Below the pieces are notes generated by a model. It did not search any database and was not told the DNA's origin. It saw nothing but the letters and a program-made list of their open reading frames with translations. From Bradyrhizobium japonicum USDA 6 (lineage in GTDB: Bacteria; Pseudomonadota; Alphaproteobacteria; Rhizobiales; Xanthobacteraceae): a stretch of DNA of 64,000 nt. Positions 34,261-43,971 of the stretch are shown piece by piece. The position numbers were made by a program, and so were the translations under genes. The stretch is from contig NC_017249.1 in assembly GCF_000284375.1 (NCBI RefSeq), forward strand, positions 806,001 to 870,000. The letters run 5' to 3'. Position 1 is the stretch's first letter; the number at the start of each line of letters is the position of its first letter.

Positions 34261-34941
34261 TCACCCCGCCAGGGTGTTCCCCGCGACCCGCTGGACCAGC
34301 TCCGGCAAGTGCCGCATGTCGTCGAACGTCAATCCGGCGCCGGCGGCGCGCAGTCTCTCGGCGTGACCCGGCGGGCAATGGCTGCCACCGTGAAAGCCCA
34401 GCACGCTCATCCCGGCGGCGTGGGCGCCGGTCACGCCGGGGACGCTGTCCTCGATCACGACGCACCGCTCCGGCGCGGCTTTCATCTGTTCGGCGGCAAA
34501 CAGGAACAGATCGGGTGCGGGCTTGCCGCGTGCGACCTGGCTCGCAGAAAAGATGTTCGGAGCGAGCAGGTCGTAGAGCCCGGCACAGGTCAGGCCGTGA
34601 TGGATCTTCTCCGGTGTGCCGCTCGACGCAACGCATTTTGGCAAATCGATTGCGCCAATCGCAGCGGCCACGTGGGTGATCGGTTGCAGATCGCTGGCGT
34701 AGAACTGCAGCGTGGCTGCATTCACCTGCTGCTCCAGATCGTTGGGGAGACTGCGGCCGATTTCCTGTTCGACCATCCGCCGCGCGTCCTTCTCGGATAC
34801 GCCAAGAAAGCGGACCAGCACCTGCTCCGACGTGATGGGATAGCCGTGCCGTGTCAGCACATCGGCATGTGCGCGACAGGAGATCACCTCGCTGTCCACG
34901 AGCACGCCGTCGCAATCGAAGATGATGAGATCGATGGGCAC
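34261..34941 (-). CDS. HAD-family hydrolase (beta-phosphoglucomutase-like)
   Basis: Phosphatase or phosphomutase of 226 residues. Motif I is IFDCDGVLVDSEVIS (nucleophile Asp9, acid/base Asp11), motif II the Ser in CVASSGTPEKI, motif III the Lys in RGKPAPDLFL and motif IV VIEDSVPGV. The cap is helical and lies between motifs I and II. GTG at 34941 is the start, 4 bp after the fur stop. The substrate is not readable. It is an insertion relative to the fur-miaB order of other rhizobia, as I recall. Confidence 0.88.
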   Translation of the reverse strand: MPIDLIIFDCDGVLVDSEVISCRAHADVLTRHGYPITSEQVLVRFLGVSEKDARRMVEQEIGRSLPNDLEQQVNAATLQFYASDLQPITHVAAAIGAIDLPKCVASSGTPEKIHHGLTCAGLYDLLAPNIFSASQVARGKPAPDLFLFAAEQMKAAPERCVVIEDSVPGVTGAHAAGMSVLGFHGGSHCPPGHAERLRAAGAGLTFDDMRHLPELVQRVAGNTLAG

Positions 34942-34945
34942 TAGA

Positions 34946-35401
34946 TCAATTCGTCGGCTTGTCGTCGTCGAGCGGGACGCAATAGAGCTCGAGCCGATGG
35001 TCGACCAGCTTGTAGCCGAGCTTGCGGGCGATCTCCGCCTGCAGCTTCTCGATCTCCTCGGAGGTGAACTCGATCACTTTGCCGTCGCGCAGATTGATGA
35101 GGTGGTCGTGATGGCTGTCGCGCATCGTCTCGTAGCGCGCGCGGCCCTCGCGGAAATCATGGCGCTCGATGATGCCGGCATCCTCGAACAGCTTGACGGT
35201 GCGATACACGGTCGAGATCGAGATCTTGTCGTCGACGGCGACACAGCGCCGGTAAAGTTCCTCGACGTCGGGGTGGTCGACCGATTCCGCCAGCACGCGG
35301 GCGATGACGCGGCGCTGCTCGGTCATGCGCATGCCGGTGGCGGCGCAGCGAGCCTCGATGCCGGTCGCCTTGGAGGCGGAGGAAGGTTTAAGTCCAGTCA
35401 T
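34946..35401 (-). CDS. fur: Ferric uptake regulator Fur
   Basis: Metal-responsive repressor of 151 residues. The winged helix (residues 22-80: GMRMTEQRRVIARVLAES, KISISTVYRTVKLFEDAG) is followed by the metal-binding region with RDSHHDHLINLRDGKVIEF. It lacks the CxxC zinc pairs of E. coli Fur. In Bradyrhizobium japonicum the equivalent protein represses irr and responds to iron and manganese; in other rhizobia the ortholog is called Mur. ATG 35401 gives the usual start; ATG 35434 is possible. It lies between rimI and HAD. Confidence 0.93.
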   Translation of the reverse strand: MTGLKPSSASKATGIEARCAATGMRMTEQRRVIARVLAESVDHPDVEELYRRCVAVDDKISISTVYRTVKLFEDAGIIERHDFREGRARYETMRDSHHDHLINLRDGKVIEFTSEEIEKLQAEIARKLGYKLVDHRLELYCVPLDDDKPTN

Positions 35402-35439
35402 AGTGTGTCTGCCTGACGGGGCGCTTTCTGCCATCAATG

Positions 35440-35925
35440 TTACGACAAGTCACGTCGCATCAGAAGTGCGTTCAATTGTTCCCCGTTGGGCTGCTTATAG
35501 TAGCGTTCGCGGCGTCCGACCACCATGAATCCGGCCCGATCGTAGAGCCGCCGCGCCGGCTGGTTATTTTCCTCGACTTCGAGAAATATTGTGCGCACGC
35601 CGCGCCCCGCGAGGTGGCCGAGATGCGTCATCAGCAGCGTGCCGGACAGGCCGCGGCCGCGGTGTGCCTGGTCGACCGCGATGGAGAGGATTTCCGCTTC
35701 GTCCGCGCCGATCCGCGAGATCGCGAATCCGATGGTCTTGCGGCCGAGCCGCAACCGATGCACGAGCGTGTTGCGCTCGCCGATCATGCCCTCGAACTCG
35801 CCTTCGCCCCAGCCGCGGGCAAAGGATTGTCCGTGCAGCTGCGCCAGTCGCGCGGCGTCGCGCGTGGTCGCCGGCTCGACGGCGGCCGTGCCGCCGCGCC
35901 ACCATTCTGAAAGCCATTTCATCAT
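35440..35925 (-). CDS. rimI: Ribosomal-protein alanine N-acetyltransferase RimI
   Basis: GNAT enzyme of 161 residues acetylating the N-terminal alanine of ribosomal protein S18. The acetyl-CoA loop is DQAHRGRGLSGTLLMTHL near 85-102, followed by FLEVEENNQPARRLYDRAGF. It overlaps tsaB by ATGA, and the tsaB-rimI pair is the standard arrangement. Confidence 0.92.
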   Translation of the reverse strand: MMKWLSEWWRGGTAAVEPATTRDAARLAQLHGQSFARGWGEGEFEGMIGERNTLVHRLRLGRKTIGFAISRIGADEAEILSIAVDQAHRGRGLSGTLLMTHLGHLAGRGVRTIFLEVEENNQPARRLYDRAGFMVVGRRERYYKQPNGEQLNALLMRRDLS

Positions 35926-36617
35926 GAGGTTGCGGCTTGTGCGGCGAGCGGTGGCTGTGCGGCCGGCTTTGCGTCGGGCGCCTTCAGATAGAACGGCCGC
36001 GCCGGCGTGGTTTCGGGATTGGCCGCGGCGCCGAGCCAGGCGACCCAGCCGATGTCGGGCGCGGGCTGGGCGTCGACCGCAACGGGTTGCGGACCGTCCT
36101 TCGGCCAGCGATCGGCGAGGATCCTTGCGGCATTGCCGACCAGATGCGGCGCACCGAATTGCGAGGCCGCGATCGCCGCGTCAATTGGAGCGACGCTCGG
36201 CCGCACCAGCTGGCTGCCGTCGCCGGCCACGATCTGGAAGTAGACGTGATCGTGCCGCGCGTCGATCGCCGAGATCACCGGCGCCGTTCCGCTCTGGCCG
36301 ACGACGGTGGCGGCATAGGCCGATAGCGTCGTCAGCCCGACCGCGGGCCGCTTCGCCGCAAGCGCAAGGCCGCGCGCCGCCGAAATGCCGACCCTCAGGC
36401 CCGTGAAGCTTCCGGGGCCGACGGTGACGGCGAGGCGGTCGAGCGAGGTGAAGGCAAGATCGGCCGATTGCATCACACGCGCGATCATCGGCATCAGCGC
36501 TTCGGCGTGGCCGCGCTTCATCAGAAGGGATTCCTGCGCGAGCAGCTGGCCGGCGTCGGTGTCGAGAACGGCGGCCGCGCACGCCTCCAGCGCGGTATCG
36601 ATGGCAAGGATCAGCAT
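35922..36617 (-). CDS. tsaB: tRNA threonylcarbamoyladenosine protein TsaB
   Basis: Partner of TsaD and TsaE in t6A37 synthesis. The 231-residue ASKHA-fold protein has MLILAIDTALEACAAAVLD at the start, MKRGHAEALMPMI and the signature VTVGPGSFTGLRVGISAARG near 65-85. A Pro/Ala tail ends the protein. It is the first gene of the minus-strand run that ends at the XRE regulator. Confidence 0.95.
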   Translation of the reverse strand: MLILAIDTALEACAAAVLDTDAGQLLAQESLLMKRGHAEALMPMIARVMQSADLAFTSLDRLAVTVGPGSFTGLRVGISAARGLALAAKRPAVGLTTLSAYAATVVGQSGTAPVISAIDARHDHVYFQIVAGDGSQLVRPSVAPIDAAIAASQFGAPHLVGNAARILADRWPKDGPQPVAVDAQPAPDIGWVAWLGAAANPETTPARPFYLKAPDAKPAAQPPLAAQAATS

Positions 36618-36923
36618 CGAATCAGCTTAGTCGGTCGAGCCGCGCTCGAACCAGTCCAAGTTTGATTTCTCGACAGGCGCACGATCGGCCCCGTAATTCT
36701 ACGTGGACGCGAAGCCAACAAAATTTTCGCTCCCCATTTTCGATGCAGATGCATCAATTTGCAACCTTAGAGATAGCTAAGTTATTGAAATCTTGGCATT
36801 TTAAGCAATCCTTAGCAAACCAATGACACCGTCAACGGGTGGGAGAGTGAGTCAACGACGACTCAGACGCGGCGCTTTGGCAGATCAGGCCGCGCCCGTT
36901 CGGTCATTTGGAAGGGTTCATTT
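36618..36923. other. AT-rich divergent region between tsaB and chemoreceptor
   Basis: 306 bp with no gene, clearly more AT-rich than its surroundings from about 36700 to 36830. It contains the hexamer repeat at 36742-36755, an inverted repeat CTTAG-N6-CTAAG at 36766-36781 and a GGAAGG ribosome-binding site before 36924. Promoters for both genes are expected here. Confidence 0.6.
36742..36755. promoter_or_regulatory. Second copy of the TGCATC direct repeat
   Basis: GATGCAGATGCATC: the first 12 bases are identical to 4399-4410 upstream of irr (TGCATCTGCATC on the opposite strand), and the last 8 form a GATGCATC palindrome. If the irr copy is a Fur site, this is a candidate for the same regulator. 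Confidence 0.45.
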
Positions 36924-38609
36924 ATGTCTTTTTGGCGAAGCGGTTCTTCGGCTAGGGAGGCTTTGGCTCAGGTCATTGCACTCGGCAAGTCGCAGGCAGT
37001 CATCGAATTCAATCTCGACGGCACCATCATCACGGCCAACCAGAATTTCCTGGACGCGATGGGCTACCGGCTCGACGAGATCGCCGGCAAGCACCACAGC
37101 ATGTTCGTGATGCCGGAGGAGCGGGGCAGCGCGGCCTATCGCGAGTTCTGGGCGCAGCTCGGCCGCGGCGAATATCAATCAGCCGAATACAAGCGGCTCG
37201 GCAAGGGCGGTCGCGAGATCTGGATCCAGGCGTCCTATAATCCGATCATCAACGAAGCCGGCAAAGCGGTGAAGGTCGTCAAGTTCGCGACCGACATCAC
37301 CGCGCGCAAGATCCGCAGCCTCGAAGATGCCGGCAAGATCTCCGCGATCGGCCGCGCCCAGGCGGTGATCGAGTTCAATCTCGACGGCACCATCATCACA
37401 GCCAACGAGAATTTTTTGGCCACGGTGGGCTATCGGCTCGACGAGATTCAGGGCCGCCACCACAGCATGTTCGTCGGACGCGGCGAGCACGACAGTGCGG
37501 CCTATCGCGAATTCTGGGCGAAGCTCGGCCGCGGCGAATTCCAGTCCGGCGAGTACAAGCGCTTCGGCAAGGGCGGCAAGGAGGTCTGGATTCTCGCTTC
37601 CTACAATCCGATCCTCGATGAGACCGGCAAGCCGTTCAAGGTGGTGAAGTTCGCCACCGACGTCAGCGCGCAGAAGCTGTCGAATGCGAATTTCGCCGGC
37701 CAGATCGAGGCGATCGGCAAGTCGCAGGCCGTGATCGAGTTCAGCATGGAGGGCAAGGTTTTGACCGCCAACGAAAACTTCCTCGGCGCGCTCGGCTATG
37801 CGCTGTCCGAAATCGTCGGCAAGCATCACAGCACGTTCGTGGGCGCCGACGAGCGCGACAGCGAAGCCTATCGGGCCTTCTGGGCCAGGCTGAACGCCGG
37901 TGAATTCCAGTCCGGTGAATATCAGCGCGTCGGCAAGGGTGGCCGGCAGGTCTGGATCCAGGCCTCCTACAACCCGATCCGCGATCTCAACGGCAATCCG
38001 TTCAAGGTCGTGAAATACGCCTCCGACACCACCGCCCAGGTGATCGCGCGCAAGCGCAGCGAGAAGGTGCGCGACATGATGGAATCGGTCGCCGCCGGCG
38101 CCGAGGAGCTCAACGCCTCGGTGCGCGAGATCGCGGAAGCCATGACGCGCTCGCGCGAGACCGCATCGACCGCGGTCGATCGGGTCGAGGCGGCGGACCA
38201 GCAGGCGCAGCGGCTGACGCAGGCGGCGGAGTCGATGAGCATGATCGTGCAGCTGATCGGCAGCATCACCGGCCAGATCAATCTGCTGGCGCTGAACGCC
38301 ACCATCGAATCCGCGCGCGCCGGCGAGGCCGGTCGCGGCTTTGCCGTGGTGGCATCTGAGGTGAAGAACCTCGCCAATCAGGCCAAGCAGGCGGCTGATC
38401 GAATCGAGCAGGAGATCGGCAACCTGAGCGGCATCTCGGTCGACGTGGTCGCCGCGCTGGGGGCGATCCGGGGGGCGATCGAGGGTGTCAGCGAATATGT
38501 GTCGTCAACGGCCGCCGCCGTCGAGGAGCAGAGCACCGTCACCAGCGAAATGTCGGCGAGCATGCGCAAGGCCGCGGAAGAGGCGGCGAGTATCGGCCAG
38601 GCGGCGTAG
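36924..38609 (+). CDS. Cytoplasmic methyl-accepting chemoreceptor with three PAS domains
   Basis: Soluble chemotaxis transducer of 561 residues with no signal peptide or membrane helix. Three tandem PAS domains start near residues 14, 136 and 258 at a strict 122-residue spacing, each with QAVIEF, a TANxNF segment, KHHS or RHHS, and KGGxxxW followed by ASYNPI. The signalling domain follows from about 380, with the hairpin tip near [21 protein letters not shown] and [12 protein letters not shown]. The methylation helices are short. PAS domains of this kind often sense redox or oxygen through FAD or heme; no specific ligand residue can be assigned. GGAAGG precedes ATG. Confidence 0.93.
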   Translation: MSFWRSGSSAREALAQVIALGKSQAVIEFNLDGTIITANQNFLDAMGYRLDEIAGKHHSMFVMPEERGSAAYREFWAQLGRGEYQSAEYKRLGKGGREIWIQASYNPIINEAGKAVKVVKFATDITARKIRSLEDAGKISAIGRAQAVIEFNLDGTIITANENFLATVGYRLDEIQGRHHSMFVGRGEHDSAAYREFWAKLGRGEFQSGEYKRFGKGGKEVWILASYNPILDETGKPFKVVKFATDVSAQKLSNANFAGQIEAIGKSQAVIEFSMEGKVLTANENFLGALGYALSEIVGKHHSTFVGADERDSEAYRAFWARLNAGEFQSGEYQRVGKGGRQVWIQASYNPIRDLNGNPFKVVKYASDTTAQVIARKRSEKVRDMMESVAAGAEELNASVREIAEAMTRSRETASTAVDRVEAADQQAQRLTQAAESMSMIVQLIGSITGQINLLALNATIESARAGEAGRGFAVVASEVKNLANQAKQAADRIEQEIGNLSGISVDVVAALGAIRGAIEGVSEYVSSTAAAVEEQSTVTSEMSASMRKAAEEAASIGQAA

Positions 38610-38623
38610 GAGAGATCTCGCAG

Positions 38624-38703
38624 GGTGGGCAGCGAAGCGTGCCCACCTCTTCTTTTGGTGATGATTGCATGGTGGGCACGGCGCAAGCGCGCCTTTGCCC
38701 ACC
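38624..38703. repeat. Pair of GGTGGGCA palindromic repeats
   Basis: 38624-38647: GGTGGGCA, 8-nt loop, TGCCCACC. 38671-38703: GGTGGGCA with inner GGCGC/GCGCC and TGCCCACC. They lie between the convergent chemoreceptor and nfuA genes and may terminate both. Confidence 0.8.
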
Positions 38704-38717
38704 CTACGGCACTTCGC

Positions 38718-39287
38718 CTACATCGGCCGGACTTCGACCACGTCGGGCACGAAATGCTTGAGCAAATTCTGGATGCCGTGCTGGAGCGTCGCGGTCGATG
38801 ACGGGCAGCCGGAGCAGGCACCCTTCATGTTGAGATAGACGATCCCGTCCTTGAAGCCGCGGAAGGTGATGTCGCCGCCGTCATTGGCGACCGCCGGCCG
38901 CACGCGGGTCTCGATCAGATCCTTGATCATGTCGACGGTCTCGGCATCGGCCTCGTCGAAGAACTCGTCCTCGTCGTCGAGCTCGGCATCGCTCGGGGCG
39001 GCACCGTCGGCGAGCAGCGGCGCGCCGGACATGTAGTGCTCCATGATGGCGCCGAGGATCGCGGGCTTGAGCTGCTGCCATTCACCGTTCGCCTTGGTCA
39101 CGGTGATGAAATCCGATCCATAGAACACGCCGGTGACGCCGGGCACGTCGAACAGCTTTTCGGCGAGCGGCGAGCGCGTAGCCGATTCGCGGCTCGAAAA
39201 TTCCATCGGGCTGCCGTCGACGACGACGCGGCCTGGAATGAACTTCAGCGTGGCGGGATTGGGGGTGGCTTCGGTTTGAATGAACAT
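38718..39287 (-). CDS. NfuA/NifU-like iron-sulfur scaffold protein
   Basis: Fe-S cluster carrier of 189 residues. The N-terminal Nfu domain begins MFIQTEATPNPATLKFIPG; the C-terminal NifU domain has the cluster-binding Cys-x2-Cys in MKGACSGCPSS near 150, with RPAVANDGGDI before it. An acidic linker (DDEDEFFDEADAE) joins them. ATG 39287 gives the eukaryote-like Nfu start. It may link to the iron theme of this region. Confidence 0.93.
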   Translation of the reverse strand: MFIQTEATPNPATLKFIPGRVVVDGSPMEFSSRESATRSPLAEKLFDVPGVTGVFYGSDFITVTKANGEWQQLKPAILGAIMEHYMSGAPLLADGAAPSDAELDDEDEFFDEADAETVDMIKDLIETRVRPAVANDGGDITFRGFKDGIVYLNMKGACSGCPSSTATLQHGIQNLLKHFVPDVVEVRPM

Positions 39288-39445
39288 GGTTTTCTCCAGA
39301 CGTCGCCGGTTCAAGGCCGGCGCGCAAGCTATCCAGTAGCAGATGGCGACGGGGAACGCACGGTCAAGGGGGAGTGGAGTATTAGTCCAACATTTTCAGC
39401 GGCTTGGGCTTTGCTTGCCCTCCCCTGGAGGGTAAGAAAGAGTGC

Positions 39446-39940
39446 CTACGACAGAGAATCCACGCTTCCGTCGCTCAGCGCGCCCGAGATGATCGTCACC
39501 GGCACCGGGAACGTGCCCAGCGCATGCGCGAGCAGCGAGACCAGCGGTCCCGGACCCTCTGCGCCGGGATTGGCGGCGAGCACCAGCATGGCGATGTCAG
39601 GGTCCTCATCGATCACCGCGAGCAGTTGTTCCATTGCATCGCCTTCGCGGATCACCCGCTCCGGCGTGATCGCGGCGATGCCGTTGGCGCGGCCGGCGGC
39701 GCGGTCGAGCGCAGCTTCCGCCGCCTCCTGCGCCTCGGCGCGCATGATCTCGGCCACCCCTAGCCATTCCTGACTCTGCTGCTCGGGCTCGATGATGCGC
39801 AGCATCACCACGCCGCCGCCGGCGCGGATCGCCCAGCGGCTGGCATAGTAGACCGCGCGATCCCATTCGGCGGTGTCATCGACGATCACGAGGCATTTGG
39901 GCTTGTGACCCGGCTCGAAGCAAAGTCGCTTGCTGGTCAT
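39446..39940 (-). CDS. Universal stress protein family
   Basis: A 164-residue UspA-fold protein starting MTSKRLCFEPGHKPKCLVIV, with DDTAEWDRAVYYASRWAIRAG and VLAANPGAEGPGPLVSLLAHAL as the nucleotide-binding fold elements. The Gly-rich loop (NPGAEGPGPL) departs from the standard G-x2-G-x9-G(S/T), so ATP binding is uncertain. It sits between nfuA and trpS on the same strand. Confidence 0.85.
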   Translation of the reverse strand: MTSKRLCFEPGHKPKCLVIVDDTAEWDRAVYYASRWAIRAGGGVVMLRIIEPEQQSQEWLGVAEIMRAEAQEAAEAALDRAAGRANGIAAITPERVIREGDAMEQLLAVIDEDPDIAMLVLAANPGAEGPGPLVSLLAHALGTFPVPVTIISGALSDGSVDSLS

Positions 39941-40049
39941 GCATGTCCCGGAATGTGCACGGACGGCATGCTGCCACACTCCCTCACGCTTGGGGAGAGG
40001 AGAAGCGGCCGGTGCAGTGGGCGCCGGCCGGGTCTCGCAAACGCGGGAA

Positions 40050-41102
40050 TCAGCGCCGGCGGATGAAGCCGACGATGTCCTTCGAGAGCTTCATGGTCTC
40101 GTCGGCGATGGCGCGGGCCCGGTCGGCGCCATCGTTCAGGATCGCGTCGATATGGCCGGGGTCGGCGACAAGGCGCTTCATCTCGCCGGCGATCGGCGAA
40201 AGTTTCGTGACGCACAGATCCACCAGCGAATTCTTGAAGCTGGAGAACTGGCCGCCGCCGAATTCTCTGAGCACGTCGGCCTTGGAGCGGCCGGAGAGCG
40301 CGGCGAAGATGCCGACGAGATTGTCGGCCTCGGGGCGCGCTTCCAGGCCCTTTTCCTCTGACGGCAGCGGCTCCGGATCGGTCTTCGCCTTGCGCACCTT
40401 CTGCGCGATGGTGTCGGCGTCGTCGGTCAAATTGATGCGCGAATTGTCGGACGCATCCGACTTCGACATCTTCTTGGTGCCGTCGCGCAGGCTCATCACG
40501 CGCGTCGCGGGGCCCGTGATCAGCGGCTCCGGCAGCGGGAAGAACAGGCCGTCATTGGCGCCTTGGCTGCGGATCGAGTCGCCGAAATCGTTGTTGAACT
40601 TCTGCGCGATGTCGCGCGAGAGCTCGAGATGCTGCTTCTGGTCCTCGCCGACCGGAACGTGGGTGGCGCGGTACAGCAGAATGTCGGCGGCCATCAGCAC
40701 GGGATAATCGAACAGGCCCACGGACGCGTTCTCGCGGTCCTTGCCGGCCTTCTCCTTGAACTGGGTCATGCGGCCCAGCCAACCCATGCGCGCGACGCAA
40801 TTGAAGATCCAGGTGAGCTCGGCGTGACCCGAGACCTGGCTCTGGTTGAAGACGATGTGCTTCTTCGGATCGATGCCGCTCGCGATGAACGCCGCGGTCA
40901 CCTCGCGGGTGTTGCGCGCGAGCTCGACCGGCCCGCCCCAGACGTCCACGCCTTGCGTGATCGCGTGCATGTCGACCACGCAATAGATGCAGTTGTGGGT
41001 TTCCTGCATCTTCACGAAGTTGACGATCGCGCCGAGATAATTGCCGAGATGCAGATTGCCGGTCGGCTGGACGCCCGAAAAGACCCGTTCAACGAATGCC
41101 AT
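40050..41102 (-). CDS. trpS: Tryptophanyl-tRNA synthetase
   Basis: Class I synthetase charging tRNA-Trp, 350 residues. The HIGH-equivalent is [16 protein letters not shown] near 8-23 and the KMSKS loop is [10 protein letters not shown] near 212. [15 protein letters not shown] is also diagnostic. AGGAAGA precedes ATG 41102. It is downstream of murJ on the same strand. Confidence 0.96.
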   Translation of the reverse strand: MAFVERVFSGVQPTGNLHLGNYLGAIVNFVKMQETHNCIYCVVDMHAITQGVDVWGGPVELARNTREVTAAFIASGIDPKKHIVFNQSQVSGHAELTWIFNCVARMGWLGRMTQFKEKAGKDRENASVGLFDYPVLMAADILLYRATHVPVGEDQKQHLELSRDIAQKFNNDFGDSIRSQGANDGLFFPLPEPLITGPATRVMSLRDGTKKMSKSDASDNSRINLTDDADTIAQKVRKAKTDPEPLPSEEKGLEARPEADNLVGIFAALSGRSKADVLREFGGGQFSSFKNSLVDLCVTKLSPIAGEMKRLVADPGHIDAILNDGADRARAIADETMKLSKDIVGFIRRR

Positions 41103-41177
41103 GGTAAGTCTTCCTGGAAAGTATTCGGCCGTCGTTTCCAACAGCGGCGCTGCCCCGTCAAGGGTAATTCGATGGCA

Positions 41178-42728
41178 TCACGCCTCGGACTCGGTCCGGG
41201 CCGGGCGCTTCAGCACGTTAGCCGCCTCGCGCCATGAGGCCGCGCCGAGGACCTGCAGGAGCACGCCATAGACGGCGATTCCGGCCGCGATCTGCACGCC
41301 CAGGACGATGAAGCGGATCAGCCCGTGCGCCTCGGCGGGCGACAGGCCGGTCGTGAGCCAGAGCAGGGCGCCCATGGCAGCCGCGGCGAGCATGATCCGC
41401 GGCAGCCGGTTGCGGGCGGCGGCATCGACCGAGAAGCCGAACTCGCTGGTGCCTTTCCGCAGCAGCGAGATCGCACTGCTCCAGGCGCCGGCCGCGATGC
41501 TGGCAGCGATTCCGCTCGCGCCAAGGACGTGTCCGAGCACGACAGCGAGGGCGACGGCGACCACCAAGCCCTTGGCGGTCGCCAGCAGCGGCGTCATCGT
41601 GTCGCTGCGGGCATAATAAGCCGGCGACAGCGCCTTGATCAGCACATGCGCCGGCAGGCCCAGCGCCAGCCACATCAGCGCATGCGCGGTAGCCGTGCTG
41701 TCGTCCGCGCCGAACGCGCCATGCTCGAACAACAGCCGCACGATCGGCTCGGCCAGCACGATCAGGCCGAGCGTCGCGGGCAGCGCCAGCCCGGTCGCCA
41801 GCTCCAGCGCACGCGATTCCGCATGCGCCACGGCGTTACGGTCGCCGCTACGCACCGCGCGCGTCAGCTCCGGCACCAGCACTGTGCCCATGGCGACACC
41901 GACGATGCCGAGCGGCAGCTCGATCAGGCGGTTGGCGAAATAGAGCCAGGACACAGCGGAGGGCGTCGCGGAGGCGATGATCGCGCCCGCAACCATCAGC
42001 CATTGCGGGCCCGAGCTTGTGATCATGCCGGGGATTGCCTTGGCGAAAAAGCCGCGCATCTCCTGGTCGAAGCTGATCCGCAGCGGCGTCGCCAGTCGCG
42101 CGCTTCGCAGCGACAGCAGCATCAGCAATTGCAGCAGTCCGGCCACGCCGACGGTCGCCGCCAGCATCCATGCTGCGAAGCCGGCGTCGGCATGCCAGAC
42201 GAGCAGCATTGCAATGGCCGCAATCAGCGCGATGTTGAACAGCAGCGGCGAGAATGCCGTCAGTGCAAAGCGCCCCTGCGCATTGAGCAGCCCCATCAGC
42301 ACGGTGACAGGTCCGGCGAAGGCGAGATAGGGCAGCATCAGCCGCGCGTTCGCGACGGCGAGATCGAGCGTGCCGCTACCCAGAAATCCGGGCGCGATCA
42401 CCGTGATGATCAGTGGCATCACAAGCGCGATCACGATCGAGATCGCGATCAGCGCCGCGCTGACCGTGCCGAGCACGCGTCCGGCGAAGGCGGAGGCGGC
42501 CCCTTCGCCGTCGCGATCACGGACGCGCAGCCAGGCCGGGATCAGCGCGGCGTTCAGCGCCCCCTCGCTGAGCAGCCGCCGCACCACGTTGACGAGCTGG
42601 AACGCCGCCAGAAACGCATCCGCCACCGCGCCGGTGCCCAACAGAGCGGCAATCATGGAATCGCGCGCAAAGCCGAGCAGCCGCGAGGCCAGTGTTCCCG
42701 TCGAGACCGTCAGGAAGGAGCGGATCAT
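41178..42728 (-). CDS. murJ: Lipid II flippase MurJ
   Basis: Integral membrane protein of 516 residues with about 14 predicted helices, moving lipid II across the inner membrane for peptidoglycan synthesis. The start MIRSFLTVSTGTLASRLLGFARD and the loop LLSEGALNAALIPAW are MurJ hallmarks. ATG 42728 gives this canonical start; the longer in-frame extension does not match. It is divergent from the PfkB kinase gene at 42854. Confidence 0.94.
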   Translation of the reverse strand: MIRSFLTVSTGTLASRLLGFARDSMIAALLGTGAVADAFLAAFQLVNVVRRLLSEGALNAALIPAWLRVRDRDGEGAASAFAGRVLGTVSAALIAISIVIALVMPLIITVIAPGFLGSGTLDLAVANARLMLPYLAFAGPVTVLMGLLNAQGRFALTAFSPLLFNIALIAAIAMLLVWHADAGFAAWMLAATVGVAGLLQLLMLLSLRSARLATPLRISFDQEMRGFFAKAIPGMITSSGPQWLMVAGAIIASATPSAVSWLYFANRLIELPLGIVGVAMGTVLVPELTRAVRSGDRNAVAHAESRALELATGLALPATLGLIVLAEPIVRLLFEHGAFGADDSTATAHALMWLALGLPAHVLIKALSPAYYARSDTMTPLLATAKGLVVAVALAVVLGHVLGASGIAASIAAGAWSSAISLLRKGTSEFGFSVDAAARNRLPRIMLAAAAMGALLWLTTGLSPAEAHGLIRFIVLGVQIAAGIAVYGVLLQVLGAASWREAANVLKRPARTESEA

Positions 42729-42853
42729 TGCGCCGACATAATACCGTTGCTTGCCCGGGCGGGGCCGGTCGTGATAGGCCGCGAGCCAGATTTCAGACCG
42801 ACAGGAAGCGGATTTCCGCGGGTATCGCAATCCGCCAAACAGGATCAAGGTGA

Positions 42854-43855
42854 ATGGCTGACGTGAAATATGACGTTCTCGGCATCGGTAACGCGCTGTT
42901 CGACGTGCTGGTCAAGACCGACGAGGCTTTTCTGGCCAAGCACGGCATGACCAAGGGCAGCATGTCCCTGATCGACGAGGCGCGGGCCGCCGCCATCTAC
43001 GAGGACATGGGCCCGGCGACCGAAGTCTCGGGGGGATCTGCCGCCAATACCATCGTCGGCATCGGCAGCCTCGGCGCACGCGCGGCCTATGTCGGCAAGG
43101 TCAAGGACGACCAGATCGGCAAGCTCTATGTCCACGACATCCGCGCCGCCGGCGTCGCTTTCAACACGCCCGCTGCGAAGTATGGCCCTGCGACCGGCTG
43201 TTCCTACATCCTGGTCACGGATGACGGCGAGCGCACCATGAACACCTATCTCGGCGCTGCGCAGGATTTGTCGCCCGCCGACATCGATCCGGCCGAGATC
43301 GCTTCTGCCGGCATCGTCTATCTCGAAGGCTATCTCTGGGACCCCAAGAACGCCAAGGATGCCTTCGTCAAGGCGGCCCAGATCGCGCATGATGCCAAGC
43401 GCAAGGTGGCGCTGACGCTGTCGGATTCGTTCTGCGTCGACCGCTATCGCGACGAATTCCTCGGGCTGATGCGCAACGGCACCGTCGATATCGTGTTCGC
43501 TAACGAGTCCGAGCTGCACTCGCTCTACACGACCTCGGACTTCGACACCGCGCTGAAGCAGCTGCGCAACGACGTCAGTCTCGGCGTGGTTACCCGCAGC
43601 GAGAAGGGCTGCGTGGTGGTGACGCCGGCCGACGCTGTCGCCGCGCCGGCCTCGCCGATCGCGAAGCTGGTGGACACCACCGGCGCCGGTGATCTCTTCG
43701 CCGCCGGCTTCCTGTACGGCCTCGCGCGTAACCTTGCGCACAAGCAGTGCGGCGAGCTTGGCGCGCTCGCGGCCGCCGAAGTGATCCAGCACATCGGCGC
43801 GCGCCCGCAGGTGTCGCTGAAGGAGCTGGCGCAGCAGCGCGGGTTGACGGTTTAA
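42854..43855 (+). CDS. PfkB-family kinase, adenosine-kinase-like
   Basis: Ribokinase-superfamily sugar or nucleoside kinase, 333 residues. The N-terminal signature GGSAANTIVGIGSLG lies near 59 and the C-terminal anion-hole motif DTTGAGDLFAAGFLYG near 276, with Asp279-equivalent as base. It belongs to the group annotated as adenosine kinase in alphaproteobacteria, but sugar kinases cannot be ruled out. It is divergent from murJ. Confidence 0.87.
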   Translation: MADVKYDVLGIGNALFDVLVKTDEAFLAKHGMTKGSMSLIDEARAAAIYEDMGPATEVSGGSAANTIVGIGSLGARAAYVGKVKDDQIGKLYVHDIRAAGVAFNTPAAKYGPATGCSYILVTDDGERTMNTYLGAAQDLSPADIDPAEIASAGIVYLEGYLWDPKNAKDAFVKAAQIAHDAKRKVALTLSDSFCVDRYRDEFLGLMRNGTVDIVFANESELHSLYTTSDFDTALKQLRNDVSLGVVTRSEKGCVVVTPADAVAAPASPIAKLVDTTGAGDLFAAGFLYGLARNLAHKQCGELGALAAAEVIQHIGARPQVSLKELAQQRGLTV

Positions 43856-43971
43856 GGGAAGTCGCGCCCCAACCGCGCTGTCATCGCCCGGCTTGCCGTC
43901 TTCGCTGACGCTTCGCCGGCCCAATACCGAGGTGCCCGGCGAAGCCCTTGGCGAAGCCGGGACCGGGCGAT

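Noticed and set aside
36794..36807. Possible sigma54 promoter (TGGCAT...GCA)
   Set aside because: GG and GC are separated by 8 instead of 10 bases.
41325..42866. A 513-residue Gln/Arg-rich frame opposite murJ
   Set aside because: Composition reflects the antisense of hydrophobic codons in murJ.
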